In this document: one piece after another, positions 1 to 8,694 of the stretch | Layout: each line of letters starts with the position of its first letter | Position numbering within the stretch: position 1 is the first letter of the stretch | Assembly: GCA_002898535.1 (NCBI GenBank) | Contig: BEHN01000012.1 | Span: forward strand, 1 to 64,000 | DNA from: a bacterium HR11 | GTDB taxonomy: Bacteria; Acidobacteriota; HRBIN11 | DNA length: 64,000 bases | Reading direction: 5' to 3' | Translations under genes and position numbers: made by a program | The notes under the pieces: generated by a model | What the model saw: only the letters and a program-made list of their open reading frames with translations | Databases searched by the model: none | Told to the model about the DNA's origin: nothing

Positions 1-60
1 GCGGGCCGGCGACCCGCCCCTGCGTATGGCTTATTTCAGCATGTGGTTCATTTCAGGGTT

Positions 61-3000
61 TCAGGGTCCATAGAGCAAGAGGTTGAAGGCCCGGACCAGA
101 AAGACGGCCATCTGGGCCCGGTTGACGGGGTCCAGCGGACAGTAGGTCGTCGCCGTGCACCCGCCGGTGATGTTGTTGGCCCACATCCAGTGCACATGCC
201 GACAGTAGGGGGCGCCGTCGGGTACGTCCGTGAAGTGGTTGGGCGCACTGTCGGTGCAGTCCCAACTCCCGCCCGGACCGCTCCCGGACGGCGGCGGGTC
301 CATCCCCAAGACGGCCCGGCTGATAAAGATGGCCATCTGGGCCCGGTTGACGGGGTCCAACGGACAGTAGGTCGTCGCCGTGCATCCGCCGGCGATGTTG
401 TTGGCCCACATCCAGTGCACATGCCGACAGTAGGGGGCGCCGTCGGGCACGTCCGTGAAGTGGTTGGGCGCATTGTCCGTGCAGTCCCAGCTCCCGCCCG
501 GGCCGCTCCCGGACGCCGGCGGGTCCGTCCCCAAGACGGCCCGGCTGATAAAGATGGCCATCTGGGCCCGGTTGACCGTCTGAAGCGGACAGTAGTCGCT
601 GGCCGTACAGCCGCCCGTCACGCCCCGGTGCAACAGCGTCTCCACCGCTTTGTAGTAAAACACATTCGGCGCCACGTCGGCGAAGCTCGGCCCGATATGG
701 AGCGTCCACGTCTTGGGCGCCGGCTGCTGGAGGGCCCACACGGCGGTCAGGGTCTCGTCGATGGTCACATCCCTGTGGCCCCAGGCCGTCCGGCTCCCCG
801 TGACGGCGTAGCAGTTGCCCGTCGCCGTCTGACAATTGGCCGACGCCCCGGCCGCGACCGTCCCGTAGTCAGCCGTCGTGTCGGTCAGCGACGCCGTCAC
901 GTCCGGCGGGACGACGACGTTCCCCGCCGTCCCCGTCGCCGAGACGGCCGCCGCCTCGTTGTTCTGCCACGTCGGCACGACCGTCGCTGTCTCGCCCGAG
1001 TCCCACACCTCGTTACCGTTGGGGTCGACCGCCAACCCCACAGGGGCCAGCAGAGTCGGAAGGGTCGACAGCTTGACCACAAAGGCGTCCCAGCTACCGT
1101 TGGGACTCGTATCGTAGGCCCCCGGCGTCGTCGGAAAGTCGGAGGACCCGGTCGGGCCCGTGACGTAGGCCGCCCCGTTCCCGTCCACGGCAATGCCGTA
1201 GCCCTGGTCATTGGCACCTCCGCCCAGGAAGGTGGCGTAGGCCAGGTCCGCATTCCCCTGACCCGCCGGATTCAGCTTCACGACAAAGACGTCCGTGAGG
1301 CCGTTGAAAGTCGTATCGTAGGCCCCCGGCGTCGTCGGAAAGCCGGAGGACCCGGTCAAGCCCGTGACGTAGGCCGCCCCGTTCCCGTCCACCGCAATGC
1401 CGTGGCCCTCGTCCCCGCTACTTCCGCCCAGGAAGGTGGCGTAGGCCAGGTCCGCATTCCCCTGACCCGCCGGATTCAGCTTCACGACAAAGACGTCCGT
1501 GAGGCCGTTGAAAGTCGTATCGTAGGCCCCCGGCGTCGTCGGAAAGTCGGAGGACCCGGTCAAGCCCGTGACGTAGGCCGCCCCGCTCCCGTCCACGGCA
1601 AGGCCGAGGCCCTCGTCCCCGCTACTTCCGCCCAGGAAGGTGGCGTAGGCCAGGTCCGCATTCCCCTGACCCGCCGGATTCAGCTTCACGACAAAGACGT
1701 CATCCCCGCCGTTGGGGCTCGTATCGTAGGCCCCCGGCGTCGTCGGAAAGTCGGAGGACCCGGTCAAGCCCGTGACGTAGGCCGCCCCGACCCCGTCCAC
1801 CGCAATGCCCCAGCCCTCGTCCCAGCTACTTCCGCCCAGGAAGGTGGCGTAGGCCAGGTCCGCATTCCCCTGACCCGCCGGATTCAGCTTCACGACAAAG
1901 ACGTCCATGTTACCGTTGTGACTCGTATCATAAGCCCCCGGCGTCGTCGGAAAGCCGGAGGACCCGGTCAAGCCCGTGACGTAGGCCGCCCCGTTCCCGT
2001 CCACGGCAAGGCTGCGGCCCTCGTCATAAAGAGCTCCGCCCAGGAAGGTGGCGTAGGCCAGACCCGAACCCGAGGCATTCAGCTTCACGACAAAGACGTC
2101 CCCCCCGCCGTTGTGACTCGTATCATAAGCCCCCGGCGTCGTCGGAAAGTCGGAGGACTCGGTATAGCCCACGACGTAGGCCGCCCCGACCCCGTCCACC
2201 GCAATGCCCCAGCCCTGGTCAACGCCAATCCCCCCCAGGAAGGTGGCGTAGGCCAGGTCCGCATTCCCCTGACCCGCCGGATTCAGCTTCGCGACAAAGA
2301 CGTCCGTGAGGCCGTTGAAAGTCGTATCGTAGGCCCCCGGCGTCGTCGGAAAGTCGGGAGACACGGTCAAGCCCGTGACGTAGGCCGCCCCGACCCCGTC
2401 CACGGCAAGGCCGTAGCTATAGTCATGGCTACTTCCCCCCAGGAAGGTAGCGTAAAGGAGGGAACCCGAGGCCGGCTGGACGTCCCCGGCCGCCTCCCGA
2501 CCAAAGCCCCTGGATACAAACGGAGTCATGACCACCCCATCCCCCTGCCGCCGGGGCGCCGGAGGCTCCTGAGCTCCCGCCGCCTCCAGGAGCGGCACCG
2601 TGAACGTCCCCACCCCTGTGGCCAGCCGCACACCCTCCCTTCCTACCGCCTCCACCTCGGCCCCCTCGACCCGCAGGCCGACCGACTTCAGCCTCTTCCC
2701 GCAGTCCCCGCCCCGACACACCAGCCGCCACTTCCACCGGCCCCCCTCGCCCCTCACCTCCAGGTCCACCCCGGGATACAACCCCCGGTACCGCACCCCA
2801 CGCCACACCGGCACGTTCCTGCGCCACCGGGTCGGGTCGTTGCCGATCAGATAGTTGACCGACGTCTCCATCCGACCCAAGGGCTCCAGGCGGGCATGCG
2901 GATTGGCTCCCACAAAGCTCAGCCGCAGGGCCACGCCCCGGGACCTGCCGGCTTCATCCCGGCCATCCGACGGGTCCGCACCCCAAGCGACCACCGTTAC

Positions 3001-3249
3001 CCAGATGCCGTCCTCGGCCAGCCAGATCGCCCGGTCCGCCCCGGGGACCTGAAACCGCCCCCGGCCTTCCCACTGGCCCACGTTCTCGACAAACATCAGG
3101 GGGAGTCCCCCCCGGGCCTCCTCGCCCGGCCCGGCCGCCCCCACCGTCGGATTCCCTCCGGCCCCCAGGAGCCAAGCCCCCAGAAGGCCCACCAGCCCCA
3201 TCCGAACCACGTGGCGAATGGGGAATGGCGAATAGCGAAGGGTGGACAT
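61..3249 (-). CDS. Secreted SBBP-repeat protein with C-terminal SLH-like domains
   Basis: 1062 aa, predicted to be exported and kept at the cell surface; its ligand or role is unknown. Residues 1 to about 40 form a signal peptide. The motif MFVENVGQW near residue 52 opens the N-terminal domain usual in SBBP proteins. Residues about 250-720 hold seven near-identical repeats of about 70 aa, each starting YATFLGG and containing AYVTGLT and FPTTPGAYDT. A CARDB-like beta sandwich follows (about 730-850), then three S-layer-homology-like units (about 860-1060) with FADV or HFTDV and GGCTA motifs, the last two almost identical. The ATG is preceded by a strong AGGAGGT site, which decides the start. 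The first codons lie in a GCGAATGG-type intergenic array. SLH units suggest attachment to the wall or surface layer (inference). Confidence 0.85.
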   Translation of the reverse strand: MSTLRYSPFPIRHVVRMGLVGLLGAWLLGAGGNPTVGAAGPGEEARGGLPLMFVENVGQWEGRGRFQVPGADRAIWLAEDGIWVTVVAWGADPSDGRDEAGRSRGVALRLSFVGANPHARLEPLGRMETSVNYLIGNDPTRWRRNVPVWRGVRYRGLYPGVDLEVRGEGGRWKWRLVCRGGDCGKRLKSVGLRVEGAEVEAVGREGVRLATGVGTFTVPLLEAAGAQEPPAPRRQGDGVVMTPFVSRGFGREAAGDVQPASGSLLYATFLGGSSHDYSYGLAVDGVGAAYVTGLTVSPDFPTTPGAYDTTFNGLTDVFVAKLNPAGQGNADLAYATFLGGIGVDQGWGIAVDGVGAAYVVGYTESSDFPTTPGAYDTSHNGGGDVFVVKLNASGSGLAYATFLGGALYDEGRSLAVDGNGAAYVTGLTGSSGFPTTPGAYDTSHNGNMDVFVVKLNPAGQGNADLAYATFLGGSSWDEGWGIAVDGVGAAYVTGLTGSSDFPTTPGAYDTSPNGGDDVFVVKLNPAGQGNADLAYATFLGGSSGDEGLGLAVDGSGAAYVTGLTGSSDFPTTPGAYDTTFNGLTDVFVVKLNPAGQGNADLAYATFLGGSSGDEGHGIAVDGNGAAYVTGLTGSSGFPTTPGAYDTTFNGLTDVFVVKLNPAGQGNADLAYATFLGGGANDQGYGIAVDGNGAAYVTGPTGSSDFPTTPGAYDTSPNGSWDAFVVKLSTLPTLLAPVGLAVDPNGNEVWDSGETATVVPTWQNNEAAAVSATGTAGNVVVPPDVTASLTDTTADYGTVAAGASANCQTATGNCYAVTGSRTAWGHRDVTIDETLTAVWALQQPAPKTWTLHIGPSFADVAPNVFYYKAVETLLHRGVTGGCTASDYCPLQTVNRAQMAIFISRAVLGTDPPASGSGPGGSWDCTDNAPNHFTDVPDGAPYCRHVHWMWANNIAGGCTATTYCPLDPVNRAQMAIFISRAVLGMDPPPSGSGPGGSWDCTDSAPNHFTDVPDGAPYCRHVHWMWANNITGGCTATTYCPLDPVNRAQMAVFLVRAFNLLLYGP
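1066..2455. repeat. Seven tandem in-gene repeats of about 215 bp (SBBP units)
   Basis: Near-identical DNA units inside the gene at 61-3249, each encoding one SBBP repeat. The units share long identical blocks, such as the stretch coding for NPAGQGNADLAYATFLGG, which implies recent duplication or ongoing homogenisation. Unit number is likely to vary between strains and to be hard to assemble. Confidence 0.85.
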
Positions 3250-4415
3250 GGCCTACCTCCTTTTGGATTCGAATTGGATTCGAAGCGAGGCTTCCCATCC
3301 AGCGTCCCTGCCGGTGAACATAGCCTTCGGCCCGGCAGAATCCCGAAAAGAGCAAAGAGCAAGGAGCGTCGTGCAAAGAGTGTTTACTCTTTGCCCTTTG
3401 CGCTTCGGTGGGATCGGCTTTTCCGACCCCGGGGAGGACGGTTTTTCAAGGAAAGGGCCATCCGGGAATTCGGGAGTTCGGCAGGTGGGCAGGTCGGCAG
3501 GTCGGCCGGGGGGCCGGGCGACCCTTTTCATCCCAGCCCCGCTCGCAAGAGCGGGGTCCGGGGCGATCCGGCCGTCCGGGAGTTCGGGAAGGTCGTTCGG
3601 CGGCCGACGTAGAAGACAAGGGGCATGTAGCGTTCCAAGCGCCCACATCTCCTTGAAGTTTTCCGGCTCTGTTGTCATCCTGGAGCCATCGTCTCAAAAG
3701 TGGCCCCGGTGGGCCTGCCCCCCTACCGGAGCCGGTTCACCCGGTCCCAGCGCCCGGCCCTCCGGCTGGGGCGGGCCTACGACAGCGACCGCCTGAAATT
3801 TTTGGGCTCTCTTCGGCGGGCCCAGGGCCTCCGGGCCTCTCCAGAGGCCTGAAGAGGATATCAACAGAGCCAAGTTTTCCCGACTCTTCGCCGCTCCTGT
3901 CGCCGACCGCCAGCGCCGGCCTCCAGGCCGCATCCCCGACCCGGTGGGCCTCCCGATAGCATATTTCCAAACCCCCATGCCACCGCTGAGACGCCGAGAG
4001 CGCCGAGAAAAATCGAAGAAACACCCTCGTCCCTTGCGGCCTCTGCGCCTCGGCGGCGCGTTTTGCAACAGGCCCGACCGGCCGACCTGCCGAATTCCCG
4101 AACTCCCGGACGGCCGGATCGCCCCGGACCCCGCTCGGGCGAGCGGGGCTGGGATGAAAAGGGTCGACCGGCCGAACCTGCCAAACTGCCGAACTGCCGA
4201 GCTGCCAAACTGCCAAACTGCCGAATTCCCGCATTCCCGAACTCCCGGACGGCCGGATCGCCCCAGACCCCGCTCTTGCGAGCGGGGCTGGGATAAAAAA
4301 CTCCGTCACTTCGTCCCTCCATCACTCCGTCCCTTTGAAACATCGTGCTTCCCGGGCGATGGGAAAGGCCGTCCCGACGCCACTCTCACGCACTGAACGG
4401 CCCTGTTAAGGCCGT
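3250..4415. repeat. Gene-free repeat block with mixed repeat families
   Basis: No credible gene. It holds TTCGGGAA-type arrays (about 3468-3512, 3573-3600, 4081-4110, 4165-4250), REP-like palindromes at 3524-3557, 4127-4160 and 4266-4300, a diverged copy of the 266-bp element at about 3860-4085, a GTGACGAAG-type array (about 4305-4340), and a copy of the end sequence of the composite elements at 4331-4410 (minus orientation). A degraded copy of the same end lies near 3396-3450. Open frames across it have repeat-derived composition and are not called. Confidence 0.7.
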
Positions 4416-5560
4416 CTTGTCAAGTAGCAAGAGTCATGCCGAAGTCGGGGGTTCGGACGGGCCCAGTGCCGGATGGGCCGACGGAATGCGGAAGAGTGAC
4501 GCCTCGGGGGGTTCACCGGTCGGGTCGGGCAGGGCCCGTCGGAGGGCCGGGAAGTTTACAAAGCTTTACGCCGAGTATAAAGGGAACTTTACTTAGGGTT
4601 CCGGACCGGCGATGGCACCGGGGGTCAGACCTTCTGCCCGGTATAAACGAAACTTTACAGGGGTTCCGGACCCATGAAAGGGCAAGGAATTAGAGCATCG
4701 TACTGGGGAACCGGACGTCCGGGGACCCGGGAGATGCGTCGTGAAGTCGCCGAACTCCCGGACGGCCAGGTTCCCGAATGGCCCCCAGGAGGCGACGGAC
4801 CTGCGGGTCGTGCCGGTCGACCCCCTCCGGGGGTTCCGAGGCCCGGTCCGTCCCAAGCATCCCCTGCGTGTGATTGCGGGTCCTGGGGGAGTACGCCGTC
4901 TTCAGTGAGTACCACTACTCGCGGCGGTACGCCTACCTTATCGCCCGGGTCGTGACCCTTCACGGGGCCCGTCTCCAGGCGGGGACCGGGGGTCTTGCCG
5001 ACCCGGTGCGGTCCTTCGTCGGGACGCTCCTTCCCCTTCATGTGGGGGCGGCCGACTTCTATCAGGGCCGCCCCTGCCACCGTCGGGTAAGGGCGAGATC
5101 GACTGGCTGGAGGGGAGTCTTCTGCATCCGTCCCCCTACCGTAACGACAAGCGCTACCCCGCACCGATGTAAGGCACCGACCCTCGAATCGGCCAACCCC
5201 GGGGGGATTGTCCTGGAGGTCCCGGGTCGGGTGTAACCTTTCCAAGGGGGAGGTTTCTAATCTAAGGACACGATGGGTCGACTGTTGCTCTGACCCATAG
5301 CCTATCTGCCGAATCCGAATGGAAGGAATCGCCGGGCGGAAAATCGGCACGTGGGAGCCTATACTTGGTACCCGATACGGGTTGCTCGAAAGGCGTTACC
5401 CAGGTCCTCGGAACACCGCCCGTCATGGTGGTGCTCGGACTCAGGCCGTCGGGGAGGTCATCCCGACGTCAGCGACGTCGACGGCCCGCAGCCATGCGGG
5501 CGTCTCGTGAGCCGGCAGGTGTCGCCCGCTGAGGTATGAGGTAGGAAGCCGTGTGGGCTC
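4416..5560. other. Gene-free stretch; possible decayed insertion element
   Basis: No gene could be supported. Two direct repeats of about 32 bp, at 4576-4607 and 4642-4673, each begin TATAAA and end GGTTCCGGACC, 66 bp apart. Short frames near 4870-5240 and 5351-5539 look weakly protein-like but are not recognised. The end of the block, around 5480-5560, faintly recalls the 3-prime end of IS200/IS605-type tnpB elements. This resemblance is from memory and weak. Confidence 0.25.
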
Positions 5561-5564
5561 CCAG

Positions 5565-5636
5565 GGACGAATAGCGAGGGGCGAATCGGGCATCGGGATG
5601 GGATACCGTTCGCCATTCGCTATTCGCCACTGGCTT
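5565..5636. repeat. GCGAATGG/CGCTATTCGCC array with opposed arms
   Basis: The left arm reads as GCGAATAG/GCGAATCG units and the right arm as CGCCATTCGCTATTCGCC units, so the two can pair into a hairpin. It ends just before the ribosome binding site of the oxidoreductase gene at 5650. Confidence 0.7.
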
Positions 5637-5649
5637 CGTGAGGTGTGCT

Positions 5650-6351
5650 ATGGCCTTGATTTCGCCTCGAGACGCGGAGGCCTTGAGAAAGCGGTTCGCC
5701 GCCGAGCTTCGGGACCCCGTGGACCTGTGGGTCTTTACCCAGGCCCTGAACTGCCCGACCTGTCCGACGGCCCTGCAGATCGCCCAGGAGCTGGGCGCCC
5801 TGACGGACAAGGTCCGGGTCGTCGAGAAGAACCCCCTGATCGACGTCGACGACGCCCGGGGGCTGGATACCTCGATGGTCCCGGCCTTCGTCCTGCGGAC
5901 GGCCTCGTCGGACGGCCGAATTCGGTACTACGGCCTGCCGTCGGGCTATGAGTTTGCGGTCCTGGTCGAGACCCTCGTCTCGCTCTCCCGTCAGGAGAGC
6001 GTCCTGGAGCCGGAGTTGGTCGAGCGCCTGCAGGCCCTGACGGCCCCGATGACCCTGCGGGTCTTCGTCACGCCGACGTGTCCCTACTGCCCCCAGATGG
6101 CCTTCCTGGCCTATCAGATCGCCATGCTCCGGCCCAACGTGACGGCGGAAGTCATCGAGGCGTCCGAATTCCCCGAGGTCTCGACCCGTTATCAGGTCCG
6201 GGCCGTCCCCCGGACGGTCGTCAACGACCGTCACGCCGTCGAGGGGGCCGTGCCGCCGGACGTGTTCATCGAGGGTCTCTTGCAATGGCAGGCCGAGGCG
6301 CCCGAGTCCGGTCCTCCGAGTTCGGGGCTGATCATCGTGCCGGGGCGGTGA
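5650..6351 (+). CDS. Two-domain thioredoxin-like protein disulfide oxidoreductase (PDO/glutaredoxin-like)
   Basis: 233 aa, cytosolic. Two thioredoxin folds in tandem, each with a redox CxxC: CPTC at residues 35-38 and CPYC at 144-147. The second domain also has the cis-proline region AVPRTVV. This is the layout of the protein disulfide oxidoreductases found mainly in hyperthermophilic archaea and thermophilic bacteria, where they form or shuffle disulfides in cytosolic proteins. The second motif, CPYC, is the classic glutaredoxin/PDO one. ATG at 5650 is chosen because GTGAGGTG lies just upstream; an in-frame ATG at 5638 is an alternative. The sugar kinase follows 29 bp downstream and may be co-transcribed, with no evident functional link. 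Confidence 0.85.
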   Translation: MALISPRDAEALRKRFAAELRDPVDLWVFTQALNCPTCPTALQIAQELGALTDKVRVVEKNPLIDVDDARGLDTSMVPAFVLRTASSDGRIRYYGLPSGYEFAVLVETLVSLSRQESVLEPELVERLQALTAPMTLRVFVTPTCPYCPQMAFLAYQIAMLRPNVTAEVIEASEFPEVSTRYQVRAVPRTVVNDRHAVEGAVPPDVFIEGLLQWQAEAPESGPPSSGLIIVPGR

Positions 6352-6380
6352 CGCCGCGGTCCCCGGGTGGAGGGTCGGGC

Positions 6381-7394
6381 ATGGTCGGGTATCCGGTCGG
6401 GCGGGATATCCGGGATATCTTAACGGCGTGGGCTCAAGTCCGGGTCCTCCTGGTCGGGGACTTTCTCCTGGACCGGTGGATTTACGGGACCATCGACCGC
6501 ATTTCCCGGGAGGCCCCGGTCTTCATCGTCGAACACGAAGCCGAATCGTGGGGCCTGGGCGGGGCGGCCAACACGGCGGCCCAGCTTCGGGCCTTCGGGG
6601 CCGAGGTCTGGGCCGTCGGATGGCTCGGCGAGGACGCCGCCGGAGAGCGGCTCCTCCACATGCTTCAGGAGCGGGGCGTCCGGACCGACGGGATGGTCTG
6701 GCTGGGGGACCGACCGACGGTCGTCAAGACCCGCATCGTGGCCGGGCCGCCGTACGCCGTCAAACAGCAGGTCCTCCGCCTGGACCGGGGCCAGAGCGCG
6801 GCCGACGCCGTCGGCTATGCCGACCGCGTCCTCCGGTCGTTTTCAGCGATCCTCCCGGCGGCCGACATCGTCTTGGTCTCCGACTACGGCTACGGGGCGG
6901 GTCGACCGGATATGGTCGCCGCCTTAGTCCGGATGGCCCGGTCGGCGGGCGTGCCCCTTATCGGGGATTCCCGATACAGCCTGCCGGCCTTCCGGGGGGC
7001 CGACGCCCTGACGCCCAACGAGTCGGAGCTGGCGGCCGCCACGGGCCGGTCGTGGCAGGACGTCGAGGGCCTCTTTCCCGTCGCCCGGGATTTCTGCCAC
7101 CAGATGGAGCTGGCGGCCCTCTTGGTGACCCGCGGTTCGCAGGGGATGGCCCTCTACGAGCGGGAGGCCGGTCGGTGGACGGCCATCCCCGTCCACGGCT
7201 CGCCGGTTCCCGTGGACGTGGCCGGCGCCGGGGACACGGTCCTGGCGACGTTTGGCCTGACTTATGCCGTGACCCGGGACTTCCAGACGGCCGCTCATCT
7301 GGCCAACGTGGCGGCCGGGATCGTCGTCATGAAGAAGGGCGTGGCCCAGGCGACGATCGAGGAGCTCCGGGAGGCAATACAAGAGGGCAGGTAG
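6381..7394 (+). CDS. hldA: D-glycero-beta-D-manno-heptose-7-phosphate kinase (RfaE domain I/HldA-like)
   Basis: 337 aa, PfkB/ribokinase fold. Phosphorylates heptose 7-phosphate at C1 on the route to ADP-heptose for the lipopolysaccharide inner core. Seen: the N-terminal GGAANTA substrate segment, and the C-terminal VDVAGAGDTV signature whose Asp is the catalytic base in PfkB enzymes. The nucleotidyltransferase half found in fused HldE is absent, so a separate partner is expected elsewhere. The start has GGAGG upstream. The stop codon TAG lies inside a GGCAGGTAGGCAGG array. Other PfkB sugar kinases are possible, but the length and N-terminal region fit RfaE1 best. Confidence 0.8.
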   Translation: MVGYPVGRDIRDILTAWAQVRVLLVGDFLLDRWIYGTIDRISREAPVFIVEHEAESWGLGGAANTAAQLRAFGAEVWAVGWLGEDAAGERLLHMLQERGVRTDGMVWLGDRPTVVKTRIVAGPPYAVKQQVLRLDRGQSAADAVGYADRVLRSFSAILPAADIVLVSDYGYGAGRPDMVAALVRMARSAGVPLIGDSRYSLPAFRGADALTPNESELAAATGRSWQDVEGLFPVARDFCHQMELAALLVTRGSQGMALYEREAGRWTAIPVHGSPVPVDVAGAGDTVLATFGLTYAVTRDFQTAAHLANVAAGIVVMKKGVAQATIEELREAIQEGR

Positions 7395-7725
7395 GCAGGT
7401 CGGCAGTCGGCAGGTCGGCGGATGGGTAGGCAGGCAGTACAGGCGATCTCATAAATCCGACCATCGACCCCAGACCATAGACCGGCTTGGGCCCAGGGGA
7501 TCTGTGGTCCATGGTCCGTGGTCTGATATCGAGGGTCCGATCCCGGTCCCGTCGGATTGATGAGACGGGTTCGAATCCATCTGTACGGGATACCTCGGCC
7601 CGCCGGCCGTCATGCCGGCGTCAGCATTTACGCTGTGAGCACTCCCGCATCCGGAATCCACCCGCCGACCGGCCGAATGGTTCCAGACCCCGCTCGCCGG
7701 CGAGCGGGGCTTGGATGGAAAGGGC
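7395..7725. repeat. Intergenic repeats: GGCAGGTAGGCAG array, CCATAGACC hairpin, REP-like palindrome
   Basis: Three repeat types in series. A GGCAGGTAGGCAG-type array (about 7385-7440) begins at the kinase stop. A CCATAGACC-type hairpin follows (about 7452-7535), opened by TCATAAATCCGAC, with arms separated by a GGCTTGGGCCCA centre. A REP-like palindrome lies at 7686-7721, just past the pyrF stop. A short CCGTCATGCCGGCGTC motif near 7608 recurs at about 34133. No gene seen. Confidence 0.7.
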
Positions 7726-8454
7726 CTATCGGCCGACCGGCTCATTGCCCCCCGCCTCATAAAAAGCCGCATTCAGCCGCTCGCAGACGGCTATCGGGTC
7801 CGGACTCGCCGTCAGGGCTCGGCCCAAGACGATCCAGTCGGCCCCGGTTCGGAGGGCATCCCAGGGCGTCGTCCACCGACGCTGGTCGTCGGCCGGCGCT
7901 TCCAGCCGGACGCCCGGCACGACGGTCCGAAAGTCGGGTCCGTACTTCTGCCGGATCGCCGGGACGTCCCCGGCCGAGCAGACGACGCCGTCAAAACCGG
8001 CCTCCAAGGCCCATCCGGCCAGGCGCTCGGCCCACGTCGCCGGCGAGCCCGTCGGGTCCCAGGGCGGCCGGTCGTGACTCGTCAGGACGGTGACGGCGAT
8101 GAGAAGCGGCCGGTCCGGCCACGGGCGGGCCGTCTGGGCTAACGACCGAAGGGCCTCGGGACCGCTGAGGGCATGGAAGTTGACCATCGCCACCCGCAGG
8201 TGGTAGGCCGCCCGGAGGGCGCTCTCCATCACGCTGGGGATGTCATGGAACTTCAGGTCCAGGAAGACGCGGGCGCCGGTCTGATGGATCGCATGGATGA
8301 GGGCAGGTCCATGCCGTAGAAAGGCGACGGGGCCGACCTTAAACCAGGTGACCCACGGCCGCAGGCGCTCGACCCACGCCAGGGCGTCCAGCCAGGACGT
8401 CTGGTCCAGGGCCACGATGACCCGGTCCCACCAGGAATGGCGCTCTCGGTCCAT
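7726..8454 (-). CDS. pyrF: Orotidine 5'-phosphate decarboxylase
   Basis: 242 aa. Decarboxylates OMP to UMP, the last step of pyrimidine synthesis; a cytosolic TIM barrel dimer. The catalytic charge relay is seen as LDLKFHDIPSV (Asp-x-Lys-x-x-Asp, about residue 60-75). The phosphate-binding end is GADWIVLGRALTASPDP near the C terminus. The start is uncertain: ATG at 8454 and ATG at 8463 are both plausible and neither has a strong ribosome binding site. The frame stays open further upstream only through repeat sequence (AGGATGCAAGATGC-type). Other pyr genes are not in the window. Confidence 0.9.
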   Translation of the reverse strand: MDRERHSWWDRVIVALDQTSWLDALAWVERLRPWVTWFKVGPVAFLRHGPALIHAIHQTGARVFLDLKFHDIPSVMESALRAAYHLRVAMVNFHALSGPEALRSLAQTARPWPDRPLLIAVTVLTSHDRPPWDPTGSPATWAERLAGWALEAGFDGVVCSAGDVPAIRQKYGPDFRTVVPGVRLEAPADDQRRWTTPWDALRTGADWIVLGRALTASPDPIAVCERLNAAFYEAGGNEPVGR

Positions 8455-8489
8455 GGAAGGCATGCCGGAAGGCACTGGGATGCAAGGTC

Positions 8490-8585
8490 CAGGAGGCAGG
8501 ATACGGGATGCGGGATGTAGGATGCAAGATGCGGGCCCCGGGGCGACCCCAGGTTCCAGACCATGGACCATGGACATACGGACCT
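8490..8585. repeat. AAGATGCGGGATG and ACCATGGACC arrays
   Basis: Imperfect 7-8 bp units (ATACGGGATGCGGGATGTAGG and related), followed by a short ACCATGGACC array at about 8558-8580. It occupies the divergent gap between pyrF and the synthetase gene. No promoter could be singled out. Confidence 0.6.
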
Positions 8586-8694
8586 TCCGCGGCGGGTCTG
8601 GGGTCCGGGACCCTCTTCCCCCGTGCTTGAGGCCCCGGGGCAGAGCGTCTACGATCACGACGATGAAGCAACGGGATGCCGACGGAGGCAGACC

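Noticed and set aside
43-3612. Plus-strand open frame of 1189 codons opposite the SBBP gene
   Set aside because: It is the shadow of a repetitive GC-rich gene; its sequence is a low-complexity Arg/Gly/Pro repeat without a start site or homology.
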